From NCBI GenBank assembly GCA_008638375.1, contig CM018052.1, positions 15,652,450 to 15,716,449 on the forward strand: a stretch of 64,000 nucleotides of DNA. The letters run 5' to 3'. This document shows positions 35,123 through 45,973 of this stretch, piece after piece. This DNA comes from Nyssa sinensis (Eukaryota; Streptophyta; Magnoliopsida; Cornales; Nyssaceae). Below the pieces are notes generated by a model. It saw only the letters and a program-made list of their open reading frames with translations. It made no database searches and had not been told where the DNA came from. Position numbers and translations under genes: made by a program. Numbering within the stretch: position 1 is the stretch's first letter; every line of letters starts with the position of its first letter.

Positions 35123-37090
35123 TGTCACGCCCCGGGCCCCAAATACCTGAAGGTGACCTTGTAAAACAAGGTCAAGCTAAATAAATAATTTTCTGTGCAT
35201 CCCAAACTATCATGTGATTATCATATTCTCACTTGAGTTTTTATAACATAAATGTTCATTCACATACCATCCATATAGCCCAGCAAGGCTTACATACATA
35301 AATCTTCAAAAGTGTATTCATTATGTGATTGCCATTTCTAAGTCAAAAGAATTCGAGTCCCATTAAGGCTCCTAAGCCTTCACATCAACATAAAGAGACT
35401 GTAAGGCCCTTTTACATTCCCAAAAAATAAACAAAAGACAAAAAGAAAGTTATGAATTCAATTACATCCAAAATAAACAAAAAAGTAAAAAATAAGGTGT
35501 CCTTCCAATCCATGTCATCAAGGCCCTAACTCCTTGCCATTACTTGTATCTAGTAAGGGTCAAAACAACAACCCTAGTGGAGATTCTAAAATAAGGTAAG
35601 TTAAGACGGTGCAAAGTGTAGGCATGTGAAATGTAAAGTGTCAACACAAGTGTTCAACCGACATGCATACATATCAATAGGTTATTCATCATGTTTTCTA
35701 ACAATGCAAACCGTTAACCTAACCATAAGAAGAACATAACAATATGTAAATGGAATGATCATTATATAATTACACTTAAATGCATGCAAAACTGATTACC
35801 ATTCAAGATTTACATTGTTCTTCTCACTTAAATATAATCACTTTGTCAAATCACCTAATGACCCTCGGAAAAACCTTGTACTTCATGAGCTACTAACCCA
35901 TTGGCTATGTACTACCACCCACGTGGGGTTACGGTTCACAACCGAAGGGAGACATAATCCCATCACAAGATATTCTCAGTCTCTAATTCAGCCTCACAAC
36001 GTGCCACTCCTTCTTGTCTTTCAACTTGTTCTAAGGATTAATTATCCACATTTATGTCTTCCATTTCCATTTTCACATTTCTTCTTTTATTAATGTTTGC
36101 CACTTCATTTACAAGAATTCCTAAGGATCACATCATTTTATTATTCATTACAAAACACAACAATGCCGACACAACTTCATAACTCTTAATAATCTAGTCA
36201 TTTAACTCAAGCATGTAAAATACACATATACATTACATTCAATAATTTCATCATTTATCACAAAGATATATCAATGCTAGTGAAACCAAGATATTCAACA
36301 TTTCATTATAATCCAAGGCATGAGCAATATAGTAAAGTATGACATTGTAATGAAAATCTCAATATGAGTAAAATGCATTATGCTTTACATGTAAAACACC
36401 CAACCTTCATCCTATGTTAGAATCCTTACCTACAAGCAAGTGTGGATTTGTGTGTAGAGAAAGAGAGAGATTTCAAGATCTTGACTTCAATCCTTCTCCA
36501 AAACCTAAGAAAGATTTTACACCATTTATTTTACTCAACTAAGCTAGATCTACAAAGAAATGCAAAAAATTTGAAAAGGAAATGAAAAACCCCAAATTTT
36601 ACCTTTTGTTCTTGAAGAAATCTTGAAATCCTAACTTTTAAATTGGTAGAAATTATTTTTATACTTGAATCCTCATGGAATGATGTGTTTACACGACTTA
36701 GAAATCCATGAACACTAAAGAAATATTAAACCCTGAATTCCCTCTTGTCTAGAGAGAGTTTGGAGGAGAAAATAAAATAAGATTTGTTTTTCAGCCTGTA
36801 ACTTAAAGGTGTTTTATCGTACGCTCGTTCAAACGAACAAGTCTTCGTTCGAACGAGTTACCTTTGTTAGAACGAGTGTCGAACAAGTGTCATATGATGG
36901 TCATAACAGACTTTCTATAATTCAAGTTTTTTACTTTTTTCAATTTATTCCACATATATTATCACCCTCTATATTACATTATGAAAATTCTTTCCATCTC
37001 ATTATTATGTTCGTAAGGTTTATTATCATGCAAAACTAACATTATTAATTATTTATTCCTTTATATTTTCTAATTTTACGAAACATTATA
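35123..37090 (-). mobile_element. Solo LTR of a gypsy-type element within the 120-bp array
   Basis: On the plus strand it starts TGTCACGCCCCGG, i.e. an LTR end CCGGGGCGTGACA on the minus strand, the same terminal word as the Tekay-like LTRs. The other border, ACATTATA at 37090, corresponds to a mutated TGTAAT-type start. Flanks GCCCT (35118-35122) and GCCTG (37091-37095) are a decayed target duplication, and the array resumes in register. At about 1.97 kb it is a different family from the 3-kb LTRs. It contains the palindrome TCGTTCGAACGA at 36845-36856. Confidence 0.75.
36820..36885. repeat. TTCGAA-type palindrome cluster in the solo LTR
   Basis: CTCGTTCAAACGAAC, TCGTTCGAACGA (perfect 12-bp palindrome, 36845-36856), AGAACGAGT and GTCGAAC follow each other within 65 bp. 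Confidence 0.85.
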
Positions 37091-37540
37091 GCCTGGGGGC
37101 CATGTAATGTTTTAGCTTGAAAGCTTAGAATCATGACCTAAAACACTTGTAAAATCTAATTCACAAAATATTTAGACCTAACTTTACCAAGTTGTGATAT
37201 CTCATGGCCTTGGGGCTATGGAACTTTTTAGTTAAGAAGCTTAGAATCACGACTCGTAACACTTGTAAAATCTAATTCACAAGATTTTAGGTATAATTTT
37301 ATCGAGCTGTAACATTCTATGGCCCTAGGGCCATGGAATTTTCTTAACTCATAATCTTTAAATTATGACCTATGACACTTGTAAAATTTAGTTCACAAGA
37401 TTTTTAGGTTTAACTTTACTGAGCTATTACTTCTTAAGGCCTTGAGACCATGCAATTTTTAGCTCAGAAACTTTGAATTACGACCGGTAACACTTGTAAA
37501 ATTTGAAATAACATTCACAAGATTTTTCAGGTCTCAAAGA

Positions 37541-38335
37541 TCATTGCATTATTGATAATATTTTCACAAGTGTTCTACATTCATCTGTGGTGTGCCCTTG
37601 ATCTTTGTGAAATTCGCAATATTTGTTTTTATTCCTTCTCTCGAGGTTTCCCTTCGTTCGATCCAGCCATCTGAGCTCCTCGCAAGACTGAATTTGATGG
37701 AGGATATGCCTCAATAGGGCATTCAGAGGAACATACACATCAAGTCTATTTGAGCAAGAGCTTGGTTGAGATTTCCAATCTGCTTTCTTGGGGATTCTCT
37801 TTTTCTTATTTTCTTCTTTTGCCGACTTTCTAGGGAATTTCTTTTCTTTTAGGGGTCTTTAGAATCTTTCAATAAATTCTTTACGTCCTCAAGTGTTATG
37901 TAATTCTGTAATTTTAGTAGTAGTATAGCCATATTTGTGGGTGAATTTTTGGTAAGAGAGTCCTCAAATCTTCGGGGTAGGAGACTAGAAGTAAGAGTTG
38001 CAATTGTGAATCTATCCTCAATCCCATCTACCAAAGTGAGTTCACTACTGAACCTCAAAATTTCTCAAGGTCTCTCCCTTCCCTTATTTTAAGGTTAAGA
38101 GGAACTCTGGGCCCATTTAAAGTCTTCTACTCGTAATGAATCTATTAACAAATTTAAGACTTAGTTCTTTGAAAGACAAGAATGAATTTAGGGGCAAGCG
38201 ATGAAACCATTATAGAGCTAATCCTTGAAGGCTGGTTATAAATGACCAACACATCAAAGCATCAGATCCCTAATGCAAAGCATGATATGGTGGAAGTGGG
38301 ATAGATGATCTACAAGGTCGGACTTTCTATCAAAT
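37541..38335 (-). pseudogene. Tat-lineage gypsy gag remnant
   Basis: Minus-strand translation in shifting frames shows, in gag order: DPVDHLSHF near 38330, then WFHRLPLNSFLSFKELS with FVNRFITSRR near 38200-38130, then LTLVDGIEDRFTIATL and TNMAILLLKLQNYI (38058-37849). Next come YVPLNALLRHILHQI and the knuckle-like CEFHKDQGHTTDEC (37738-37541). This matches the gag of Tat/Retrosat-like Ty3/gypsy elements. There are internal stops and frameshifts. It is expected to be the 5' coding part of the minus-strand element whose 3' LTR is at 31550-32235; pol is missing between them. Confidence 0.82.
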
Positions 38336-38860
38336 AGTTTGAATTTTGGTAGCATAAACTTATTGGGATGTTCTTCCGACATGATCGTCGCTGTAAAGGG
38401 AGTTCCTGTCATCCTGAACTAGGAGTACAAGTGTTGCTCATTGGATTGTTTTGGTGCCTTCCTGTTTGATTCAGTTTTGTTCATTTCTTAAGATTTTGTT
38501 GGCCCATTGGTTCGTTATCATTGTGATTCGGCTTGACGTCCACCCAGTGCTCCTCTTATTGTTCTAAATTTCAATAACCAATTTGAGATCAACACCTTTT
38601 CTCTATTAGAACTTGGCATCTAGGAAAAGGCTTAGGCTGAAGAGGTGTATCCCCAACACATTGTTCTCTTCCAATGGCGAGGGTGCAACCACCTACAACA
38701 ATAGCAACGATGAGTTTTCACTGCCAATATAAGATTTCTCAAGTGCAATCGAAAGCAAGCATTCCCTGGTGCCATGCATGGAATTTGTGGATTCAAGCTT
38801 TGACTACGTCATACTCTTGCAATACAAAGATGCGCCCCTTTGGCAAGTTTTCTAACACAT
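38336..38860. other. Region upstream of the Tat-like gag, no clear feature
   Basis: Probably the rest of the minus-strand element's 5' region. The 67-residue plus-strand ORF at 38674-38877 has no recognised similarity. Confidence 0.35.
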
Positions 38861-38864
38861 TATA

Positions 38865-39247
38865 CCAACTCCAATGATAAAATTCATTTTAGTCTTGCTA
38901 AAGCTAAATTTTAGCAGTGCTACAACACCAAAAAGATATGTTTTGACAATTCTGCTCCAATGGTGAAATGTTATTTTTTGGTAAAACTACTATTTTTCTT
39001 TCCAACTACCATTTTTAACCATTAAAAATAAGAAAAAAGTACCATAAAATCTGGACCATTGATATCATACAATCTGAATCTTTGATGTGAATAGTAGCTA
39101 CCAAAGCAAAAGCTATATGGTAGAGTTTTTGAATTTAGTCAAATTTTGACAAGGGTGAAAAATACCATTAGAGTAGAAATTTTTAGCCAACCGACCAAAA
39201 TTTAGCTTTGCTAGCTCCTTTAACCACACCGTTGGAGTTGCTCTTAT
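38865..39247. mobile_element. MITE-like element with ACTCCAAYGG ends
   Basis: The left end reads CCAACTCCAATG, and the right end carries the complement CGTTGGAGTTGC. Just inside are CTTTAGC/GCTAAA words on both sides (CTAAAGCTAAATTTTAGC and AAATTTAGCTTTGCTAG). An internal CTGCTCCAATGG near 38955 suggests a nested copy. The ends resemble a widespread plant MITE type; I could not define a target duplication. Confidence 0.6.
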
Positions 39248-39689
39248 ATGTTTTATGTTCTCAAGTCCACCCCCTTTTGGCCTAAAAAAAACGGTGCCAT
39301 TGAATTTTGTTGTGCTAAAGAATGAAAACCTCAAGCTCGGGAGATCATTAATCTTTGTGGATAATTGCCAAAATGGTGCCATTGGATTTTGTCCCCTCCA
39401 TGCCACCTAGCTCTTCTATTTTCGTGGGCTATTTTTTTTTATAATGATGTAATGGGTATATATCTATAAGAAAATATTCACTATACGGGACCATTAATCT
39501 TTATAGAGTAATTAGGCTTCATTATCGAACTACCATCACAAATTGAAGGTGTCAAAGACTCCAAATACTTTCTCCTGACCAACAACTATCTCATGGAGTT
39601 TTTGACCCGAGGCATGTAATTTCAAATCTTATTGACTCGACCCAAGCTATTTTTTACTTATTTCCCATACCCATGTAGTTTTTAAAATT

Positions 39690-39905
39690 GCATCTTCAAG
39701 ATGTGAGTTCAATGTCAATTTTATAATAGAATGACATCTTGAAAATGCGATTTCAAACTCACATCTTTAAATTGAGATTTTAGATTAACCTTTTGCACGG
39801 AATTAAATTAATTAATCCCACATTAAAATCGTATCTTCAATATGCGAGTTTACATTTTCCTCTTCAAGATGCGATTTTAAAGTCACATCTTGAAGATGTG
39901 AGTTT
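39690..39905. repeat. Cluster of CATCTTCAAGATG-type near-palindromes
   Basis: Five or more variants lie within about 215 bp: GCATCTTCAAGATGTGAGTT, GACATCTTGAAAATGCGATT, CGTATCTTCAATATGCGAGT, TCTTCAAGATGCGATT and CACATCTTGAAGATGTGAGT. Each has a CATCTTSAAGATG-like dyad plus a directional tail (TGTGAGTT or TGCGATTT). Confidence 0.8.
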
Positions 39906-40004
39906 ATTAGTATCTGCATTGTTCAACCCAATCCATTTTAGCTGTTTAAACCTTCATATTTCCCTATCAAATGCTTCATGTTTTTTCATGCAATAACATC
40001 ATGC

Positions 40005-40440
40005 AATTGTATTTATGCATGAAGGTGTCTTAGGTCCGAGTTCGAAGTCTGTTTGATTTGTTTTGACATTTTTGCCTCTCAAATCCTAGGAATCAATTAA
40101 TTGAAAGTTGTAAGTTATTTTGGTCATGTTAGGATTCAAAGTACCCCTCTGGGCTCATGTTTTTCTTGCAATCACTTCACACATCTATATTTATGCATGA
40201 AGGTGTGTTAGGTCCCGATCCAGAGTCGGTTTGATTTTTTTTTTTTTTGGACATATTTTCCCCCAAACCCTAGGAATCAATTAATTGAAAGTTTTAAGTT
40301 AGTTTGGTCGCATTAGCTATCAAAGTACCCCTCTGGGCTCTTTTTTTTTTTTTGTGTGATCACTTCACGTAATTGTATTTATGCCTAAATGTGTGTTAGG
40401 TTCCAGTCTAAAGTCGATTTGATATTTTTTTGACATTTTT
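40005..40440. repeat. ~180-bp tandem repeat, about 2.4 copies
   Basis: Landmark ATTTATGCATGAAGGTGT at 40011 and 40189, and ATTTATGCCTAAATGTGT at 40377. Each copy contains TTAGGTCC/TTAGGTTCC, then TTTGA...GACAT and CTCTGGGCTC. Copies 1 and 2 also share CCTAGGAATCAATTAATTG. The unit length varies with T runs. Confidence 0.88.
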
Positions 40441-40699
40441 CTCTATAAAAAATTACTTGATAAAAAAAGATGTGAAGAAATATGTAAGTGCATTATATAT
40501 AATAAAATGTGTATGATACATACGTTAGATTTACATATAAAAAAAGTTGATACATGTGAGTCACCCCCTACTAAAAAAAAAGAAAGAGTCACATGATGAT
40601 ATCTTTCTGTTCCTTACAGGTCGTTTGTCCTACTGGTCTAAGATCGGCTATTGTATATCTTATGTAAGCTACAATGGACCAACGTTAATGATTGGTAAT

Positions 40700-42069
40700 T
40701 GTTAGCTTTAAAGGTTTTTAATCAAGGGCATCTCAGTCATTTTGATGATAACAAGGCATTGTCCATGTGGACTAAAGTTTTATCTAGTGACAATACAAAT
40801 AGGTCATCTAGGTCAAAGAAAATTGTTGACTAATAAATGTCAAAGTCCATCAAACAATAGAACTCCACTCATAGCACAAGCTTCAAAGTCAATCCAATCA
40901 AGTGAAATGCTCTCATGATGATCCTAACAAATGGACATACTCAAACCCAAGGAATCAAGATAAGTCAAGAGAAGACTTTTATTTTTCTTATTTTGTGTTT
41001 TGAGTGCTCTTGATATTTAAAATAATCAACTAGAACCAATCCTAAAATGATTTTTCAAAACAACAGACTGATATACTTCAAGTATTGAATGATCAAAGGT
41101 TTTGAAAAAGGGATACTAGGGAAAAATAAGCAAGAAGGCCTAAACTATTAAAATCAGTTGACCAGTTCCAAGAACTAGTCAACTAAGTGACCATTTTTAT
41201 ATAAAGCATAAACCTACTATCTAAACCAGCCGACCAACTGAAGGAATCAGTTGATTGACTTTCAAAGGCAATAATAGTGTACCACAAAACTAGTCGATTG
41301 ACTCTAAAAACCAATCGACTAAATATACTTGAAAAAATGAACCTCAAGCCCTCTAGACAAATCAGTTGAGCTGATCAATCAAATAGATCTTCATCCAGTC
41401 GACTAATTAGTGAAACCAGTCAACTATTTTTATAGATGTGACAATTAAAAATTCAAATTTTGAATAGATGAAAAAGGGGGAACCTCAATTTTGAAATCCA
41501 ACAGATATATTCTTTCAAGGGCTATAAATAGAGTTTCTCTACAACACTTATTGTCATCTCTTCACAATCTTTAACTTCTACATCCTTGCTTCTGACTTTA
41601 GATGTGTTTATTGGAAACCTAGATCTAAAATTTCTACTTATCTTTAATATTTGAGCTTACACTTGATCAATCTTTAGAGAGTGAATATTTATTGTACCAA
41701 TAAACTCTTTAAAAGAGTACTTATTGGAAAAAAACTTTGTATCTTCTCATTGCGATGAGATTTTTTGTAGGTGCTACCCTTGTGAGGCAAAATGGGATAT
41801 TTTGTTGGATAAAGAGTTAGGAGATCTTGTTGTAAGGTTTGACCTCCACCCGCGAAGGAGATCACGATAATAGAAAAATTCAAGTGGGGATGCTTGAGTT
41901 GAGGACGTAGGAAGTTTTTTGAATCTCGTAAAAATCATTGTATTTGCTCTCTTTTTCCTTCTCTACACTTTTACATGTGCATATATTGCATTTATTTTTA
42001 AATTTTATAAAAGTTGTCAATATTTTCAAAATACCATATTCACTCCCCTCTAGGATAAATATCTGGGCA
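40700..42069 (+). mobile_element. 5' LTR of Copia element B
   Basis: It starts TGTTAGC and ends TCTGGGCA, 1370 bp. It aligns with the LTR at 13853-16464 and is followed by a PBS and gag, which fixes it as a 5' LTR on the plus strand. It carries the GTCGAC palindrome cluster (41150-41430) and the TTCACTCCCCTCTAG motif near its end. Confidence 0.85.
41150..41430. repeat. GTCGAC-type palindrome cluster in LTR B (copy 2)
   Basis: Variants include CAGTTGACCAG, CTAGTCAACTAAG, CAGCCGACCAACTG, CAGTTGATTGAC, CTAGTCGATTGAC, CCAATCGACTAA, CCAGTCGACTAATTAG (AGTCGACT intact at 41397-41404) and CCAGTCAACTA. Order and spacing parallel 14339-14660. Confidence 0.85.
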
Positions 42070-42074
42070 ACAAG

Positions 42075-42087
42075 TGATATTAGAGTC
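42075..42087 (+). other. Primer binding site of Copia element B (decayed)
   Basis: TGATATTAGAGTC, five bases after the LTR end, matches the TGGTATCAGAGC complement of initiator tRNA-Met with a few transitions. Confidence 0.75.
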
Positions 42088-42129
42088 TTATCTCTAGAAA
42101 AATAGAGTTAACATTTTAAGAGAAAAGAT

Positions 42130-44550
42130 ATGGCAAGTATTGTAGGAACCATCTTTGCCGAGGGACAATCGACCAATAGACCTCCACTGTTTAGTGGCAA
42201 AAACTATACTTATTGGAAGGCTAAAATGAAGATTTATCTTCAAGCCTTAGATTATGAAATATAGAAGGTCATTGTAAATGGGCCTCACATTTCTTTGAAG
42301 GTTGAAGGTCGAAGTTTCTACTAGCGCAACCAAGGTAGCTAAGGGAGAACATGAATGAGATGAAAATGATCTCAAACAAATTAAAATAAATGCTAAGGAT
42401 ATGAGTAACCTATATTGTGCCTTAGATGCAAATGAATTTAATAGAATTTCTGCTTGTAAGTCCGCAAAGGAGATATAGGACAAACTTGAGATTATCTAGA
42501 AAGGTATCAACCAAGTTAAAGAATAAAAAACTAGCATACTAGTTCATAGTTACGAACTATTTAAGGTAGATGCTAGTGAGTCCATTCTAGAAATGTTTAT
42601 GTTAGGAATATAATCACCTAACTAGGGTTGGTAAGACATGAAAGCAAACAAGAAAATGAATCTAAAATCATATGCGCACACAAAAGCACAAAGATTTACG
42701 TGGTTCACCCCAAAATAGGGCTATGACCACAGCTGTTGCGGTTTCACTATGATTTAAAAGAGTTACAAGTTACAATGAGATGCGGCTCCTCAAATATAAA
42801 TACATAGAATTAGGGCAATAGGAAAATAATATGACAGACCAAAAACACCCTTAAAAAAATTTGCCTTGGGGCACGCCCCGAACCCTCTTATTTAGGCAAA
42901 GGGGCTCCCGCCCCCTGAAACCCTTTAGCCAACTTATCGCGAAGTTGGATACATAGAGGAGGGGCTAATGTTCAGTACTTATCAAGATCCACACTACCCA
43001 ATAATTTACTCTCTTTACTAATATTATTAATTCTTTGAAACATTTTGGCAAGAACTATACTGACGTTAAGATGGTAAGAAAAACTCTTATGTCTCTACCA
43101 AGATATTAGAAAGCCAAGGTGATGGCCATCCAAGAAACAAATGATCTCAACAAGCTAAGCATTGATAAGCTTCTCGAATCTCTCATGACTTATGAGCTAA
43201 CCATAAGGATTCATGAAGAAGAGAGCAAGCCAAAGAAGAATCTTTCCCTCAAGTATTATTCTCATGATAGTGAAGTAAAGAATAAAAATAAGATCAATGA
43301 AGTGATAAAGATGTAGAATTCAACACAAGAAAGTTCAAAAGTTACCTAAGAAGGAAACAACAAAATAAAAAGTAACAAAAAGGAGAATCAAGTGAGAAAG
43401 AACCCCCAACTTGCTATGAATGTTACAAGTTGGGACACATAAAAGTGGAGTGTACTCAACTAAAAAGAGAAGGAAGGAAAACCTAGAAGAAGGCAATGAA
43501 AGCTACTTTGGATGATTAAGAGAAAAAATCAAGTGACTAAGAAATGGCCAACTTTTGCCTCATGGCTTAAAAAGATAAGGTAAATTCTAACCTTAATTTA
43601 TCTCATTCTTATGAAGAATTGCAAGATTCCTTTGAGGAATTTCTTGAAGAGTTTGAGAAAATCCTCTTTAGAAACAAGGATTTTAAAAAGAAAACATATT
43701 CTCTTTCAAATGATCAAAATGAGATTTTAAAGAAAAAGAAAGAATTCTTGTGTTTAAAGAATAAGGATCTTGAAGAGGAAAATGCCTCTCATAAAAATAA
43801 GGTGGATGATCTAAATTTCACTATAATAAAATTTACTAAAGTTAGTGAAATTTTAGATAAGATCGTCTCACAACAAAGATGTGTTTTTGATAAAACGGGT
43901 TTGGGATATAATGCTCATACCAAGCGAAAGTCTTATCAAAACTTCTTTGTTAAGGCCTCTATCTCTAATACAACTATTCATGCACAATATTCAAAAAAAT
44001 CTATAAAAGACATGAAATATAAAGGAAACATGATTTGGGTTCCAAAAGGAACATGCTTACCTAAGACTAACCCAAAAGGACCCTAGAAGGTTTGGATACC
44101 AAAAGGAGTTATTTGAGTTATTCTTGTAGGTGTGCTTGAAATCCTCCTCAAATAAAGACAAATGGTTCCTTGATAGTGGATGCTCAAGGCACATGACCGG
44201 AGACAAAGCAAAATTCACACCTCTCACTTCAAAGGATGGTAGATATGTTAGTTTTTTAGACAACTCAAAAGGTAAAATCATAGGTATTGAAAGCATAGGT
44301 AAAAACTCTTCCTTATCTATTGAAAATGTGTTTCTAGTTAATGGCTTGAAAGAGAACTTGCTTAACATTATCCAATTATGTGATAAAAGCTATGTTGTCA
44401 TTTTTGAAGCCAATAAATGCCTAATTAAAGATGCACGTAACCATGAAAATGTATTATTTGTTACATGTGGAGATAATAATATTTATTGTATTAACTTTAG
44501 AAACTCCATTAATAATGCATTGATTGGTTATGATTAGCTTTGTGGCCATA
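42130..44550 (+). pseudogene. Copia gag-protease pseudogene (SIRE/Tork-like), truncated before integrase
   Basis: Starting at ATG 42130 (MASIVGTIFAEG), the order is a Copia gag UBN2-type domain (PPLFSGKNYTYWKAKMKIY; LVHSYELFKVDASESILEMF), then after a 0.4-kb insertion SLMTYELTIRIHEEE and a zinc knuckle CYECYKLGHIKVEC (about 43415-43450). Next come a coiled-coil-like linker (43619-44040) and a retroviral-type aspartic protease with WFLDSGCSRHMTGD (active-site D-S-G intact). The pre-integrase region begins (44380-44537) and stops. About ten in-frame stops are scattered through gag. Integrase is missing. RT/RNase H of a Copia element resumes only at 57288, which may or may not be the same copy. 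Confidence 0.88.
42600..43000 (-). mobile_element. ~0.4-kb LTR-like insertion inside Copia gag
   Basis: The gag reading breaks after LEMF near 42597 and resumes near 43007 with TLFTNIINS in the expected order, so the intervening DNA is an insertion. On the minus strand it has TG...CA-like limits (...CCTAACA end) and a GTGAACCACGTAAATCTTTGTG block, a common 3' LTR motif of small plant LTR elements. It also has GC-rich words (GGGGCGTGCCCC) and TTGTAACTTGTAACTC. Exact ends and target duplication are unclear; it may be a solo LTR or TRIM. Confidence 0.65.
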
Positions 44551-44704
44551 AATGAAACTCCATTACTTTGATCAACACATCAAAAGCCCAAATGATAGTT
44601 TCTTTATAAATTCTAGTGAGTATAGTATTAACAATAGTACTAGTGATAGAAACTCCATTAATAATCAATGCATTATATTTATATATATGTGTGTGTGTGT
44701 GTGA

Positions 44705-45177
44705 TGTTGCACTTTTTTGGTCTGATTGCTTCTTCCCTCAAATTGTCTGTCAAGAACTCAAGGTTAGAGGGTCATCAGGAAGGCTCCGGTAGTAGCCGCT
44801 CTAATGATAAAGTTAGTAAAGAATAAAGACAGTAACTCAAGAGAAGAATTGAACATGAATTGACTGCGTACCTTATAGCCTTATTTATAGGCTGTAGATC
44901 TCCTAAGTTAAGTAAGATTATGAGCCATGATAGTAGGGATTCGAAGATATCCATAGATAGCAATTTCCATGTAGAACTCTGTTTCCTTATTCTGAGGTCG
45001 GTAGCCTATAAAAGGCAGTGATTAGTTTTGAACCCCTTCTCCCTGAGATCTAGAGGCCAACAGGACGGAATATGATCCTTCTTGAGATTTGTGTTTGTTG
45101 AGAAACCCCCTTGTGGACACATGTTCTAATTAATGTAGTCAGTTTATGGTATATCAATTACTCCCATCCCCCCTCCC
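44705..45177 (-). mobile_element. LTR fragment and polypurine tract, minus strand (Tat-like family)
   Basis: On the minus strand GGGAGGGGGGATGGGAG (45177-45161) precedes TGATATACC at 45156, resembling PPT plus LTR start. The body shares ordered blocks with 31550-32235. The left limit is placed just after a (TG)n microsatellite (44686-44702). No associated internal region is recognised. Confidence 0.45.
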
Positions 45178-45264
45178 GAACTGAGTTTGATACGATCTAT
45201 CTAGAGCCGTGTAATGCCCCGGTCCTGGATGGATCCGACTAAGGGGTTACCGGGACCCCAAACT

Positions 45265-45672
45265 ATACAGGATGGAGGTAGTGTTACCTATCAAACTAGA
45301 AATACCCTCACTTAGGGTACTTCTCAAGAATCAAGTTGTTGAAACTGACTAGTTACAAAACAGATACTATGAGTTAGCCTTTCTAGATGAAAGGCGGCTC
45401 AAAGCTTTATATCAAACACAAGGGTATCACAGAAGGATAGCCCGAGCCTTTAACAATAAGGTGAAAAATAGAGGCTTGAAAGTGGGAGATTTGGTTTTAA
45501 AGGAAAACTGAGCACAGGTACTTGACTCGATAGGTAAATTTAGGCCCAACTAGAGTGGCCCATTCATTATCAAATCTATAGCCACTAGAGGAGTAGCGTG
45601 GCTCACCGATATGGATGGAGACAAGTTTTCATCACCTACAACCTTAACCAGCTCAAGAAATAGGTTGTTTAA
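45265..45672 (+). pseudogene. Tat-lineage gypsy integrase C-terminal region
   Basis: Translation gives VLPIKLEIPSLRVL, then YYELAFLDERRLKALYQTQG, RIARAFNNKVKNRGLKVGDL and VLKEN. After a stop it continues with GPFIIKSIATRGVAWLTDMDGD. This is the highly conserved end of Tat/Retrosat pol (equivalents of the LDEKR..AL, ARAFNKKV, F..GDLVLK and DMDGEE motifs). A few stops are present. Catalytic residues lie upstream and are missing. Confidence 0.88.
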
Positions 45673-45973
45673 GTAGCTAGCTGCCCATTGTACTAAACTA
45701 CGATGACTTGACCCTCCATTACATATTTTTGCTACACATGCAATATGGGGGTACGTAGGTAGCTCACGAAGTTACTATGAGTGCGTTCTCAAAAATTGTA
45801 ATAAAATTTTCATTTTTTCAGATCCAAAATTTAAAAATCATCTTTTATTCAATAACAGGTAAAAGCCCTATCAACTTGGCCTAAGTCTAAAATGGAACTA
45901 ACTTCCTCTAAAAAAAAAAAGAAGAAAAAAGAGAAAAAAGAAAAAATTTAAAATCTTTATTGCTAAAGGATGC

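Larger units (their letters stand above)
34760..37535. repeat. Tandem array of ~120-bp units, about seven copies, split by a solo LTR
   Basis: Units carry the order CTGTGACATCTCATGGCC, CATGGAA, TTAGAATCACGACC, AACACTTGTAAAATCTAATT and CACAAGATTT. CACAAGATTT-like landmarks occur at about 34852, 34953, 35073, 37157, 37277, 37397 and 37515. The array is interrupted at 35123-37090. Tat/Ogre-lineage elements are known for hypervariable tandem repeats in their 3' untranslated region, which fits this position. Confidence 0.88.

Noticed and set aside
35815..36093. 92-residue ORF within the solo LTR at 35123-37090
   Set aside because: Contained in an LTR, no similarity recognised, and no similar ORF in the other LTRs.
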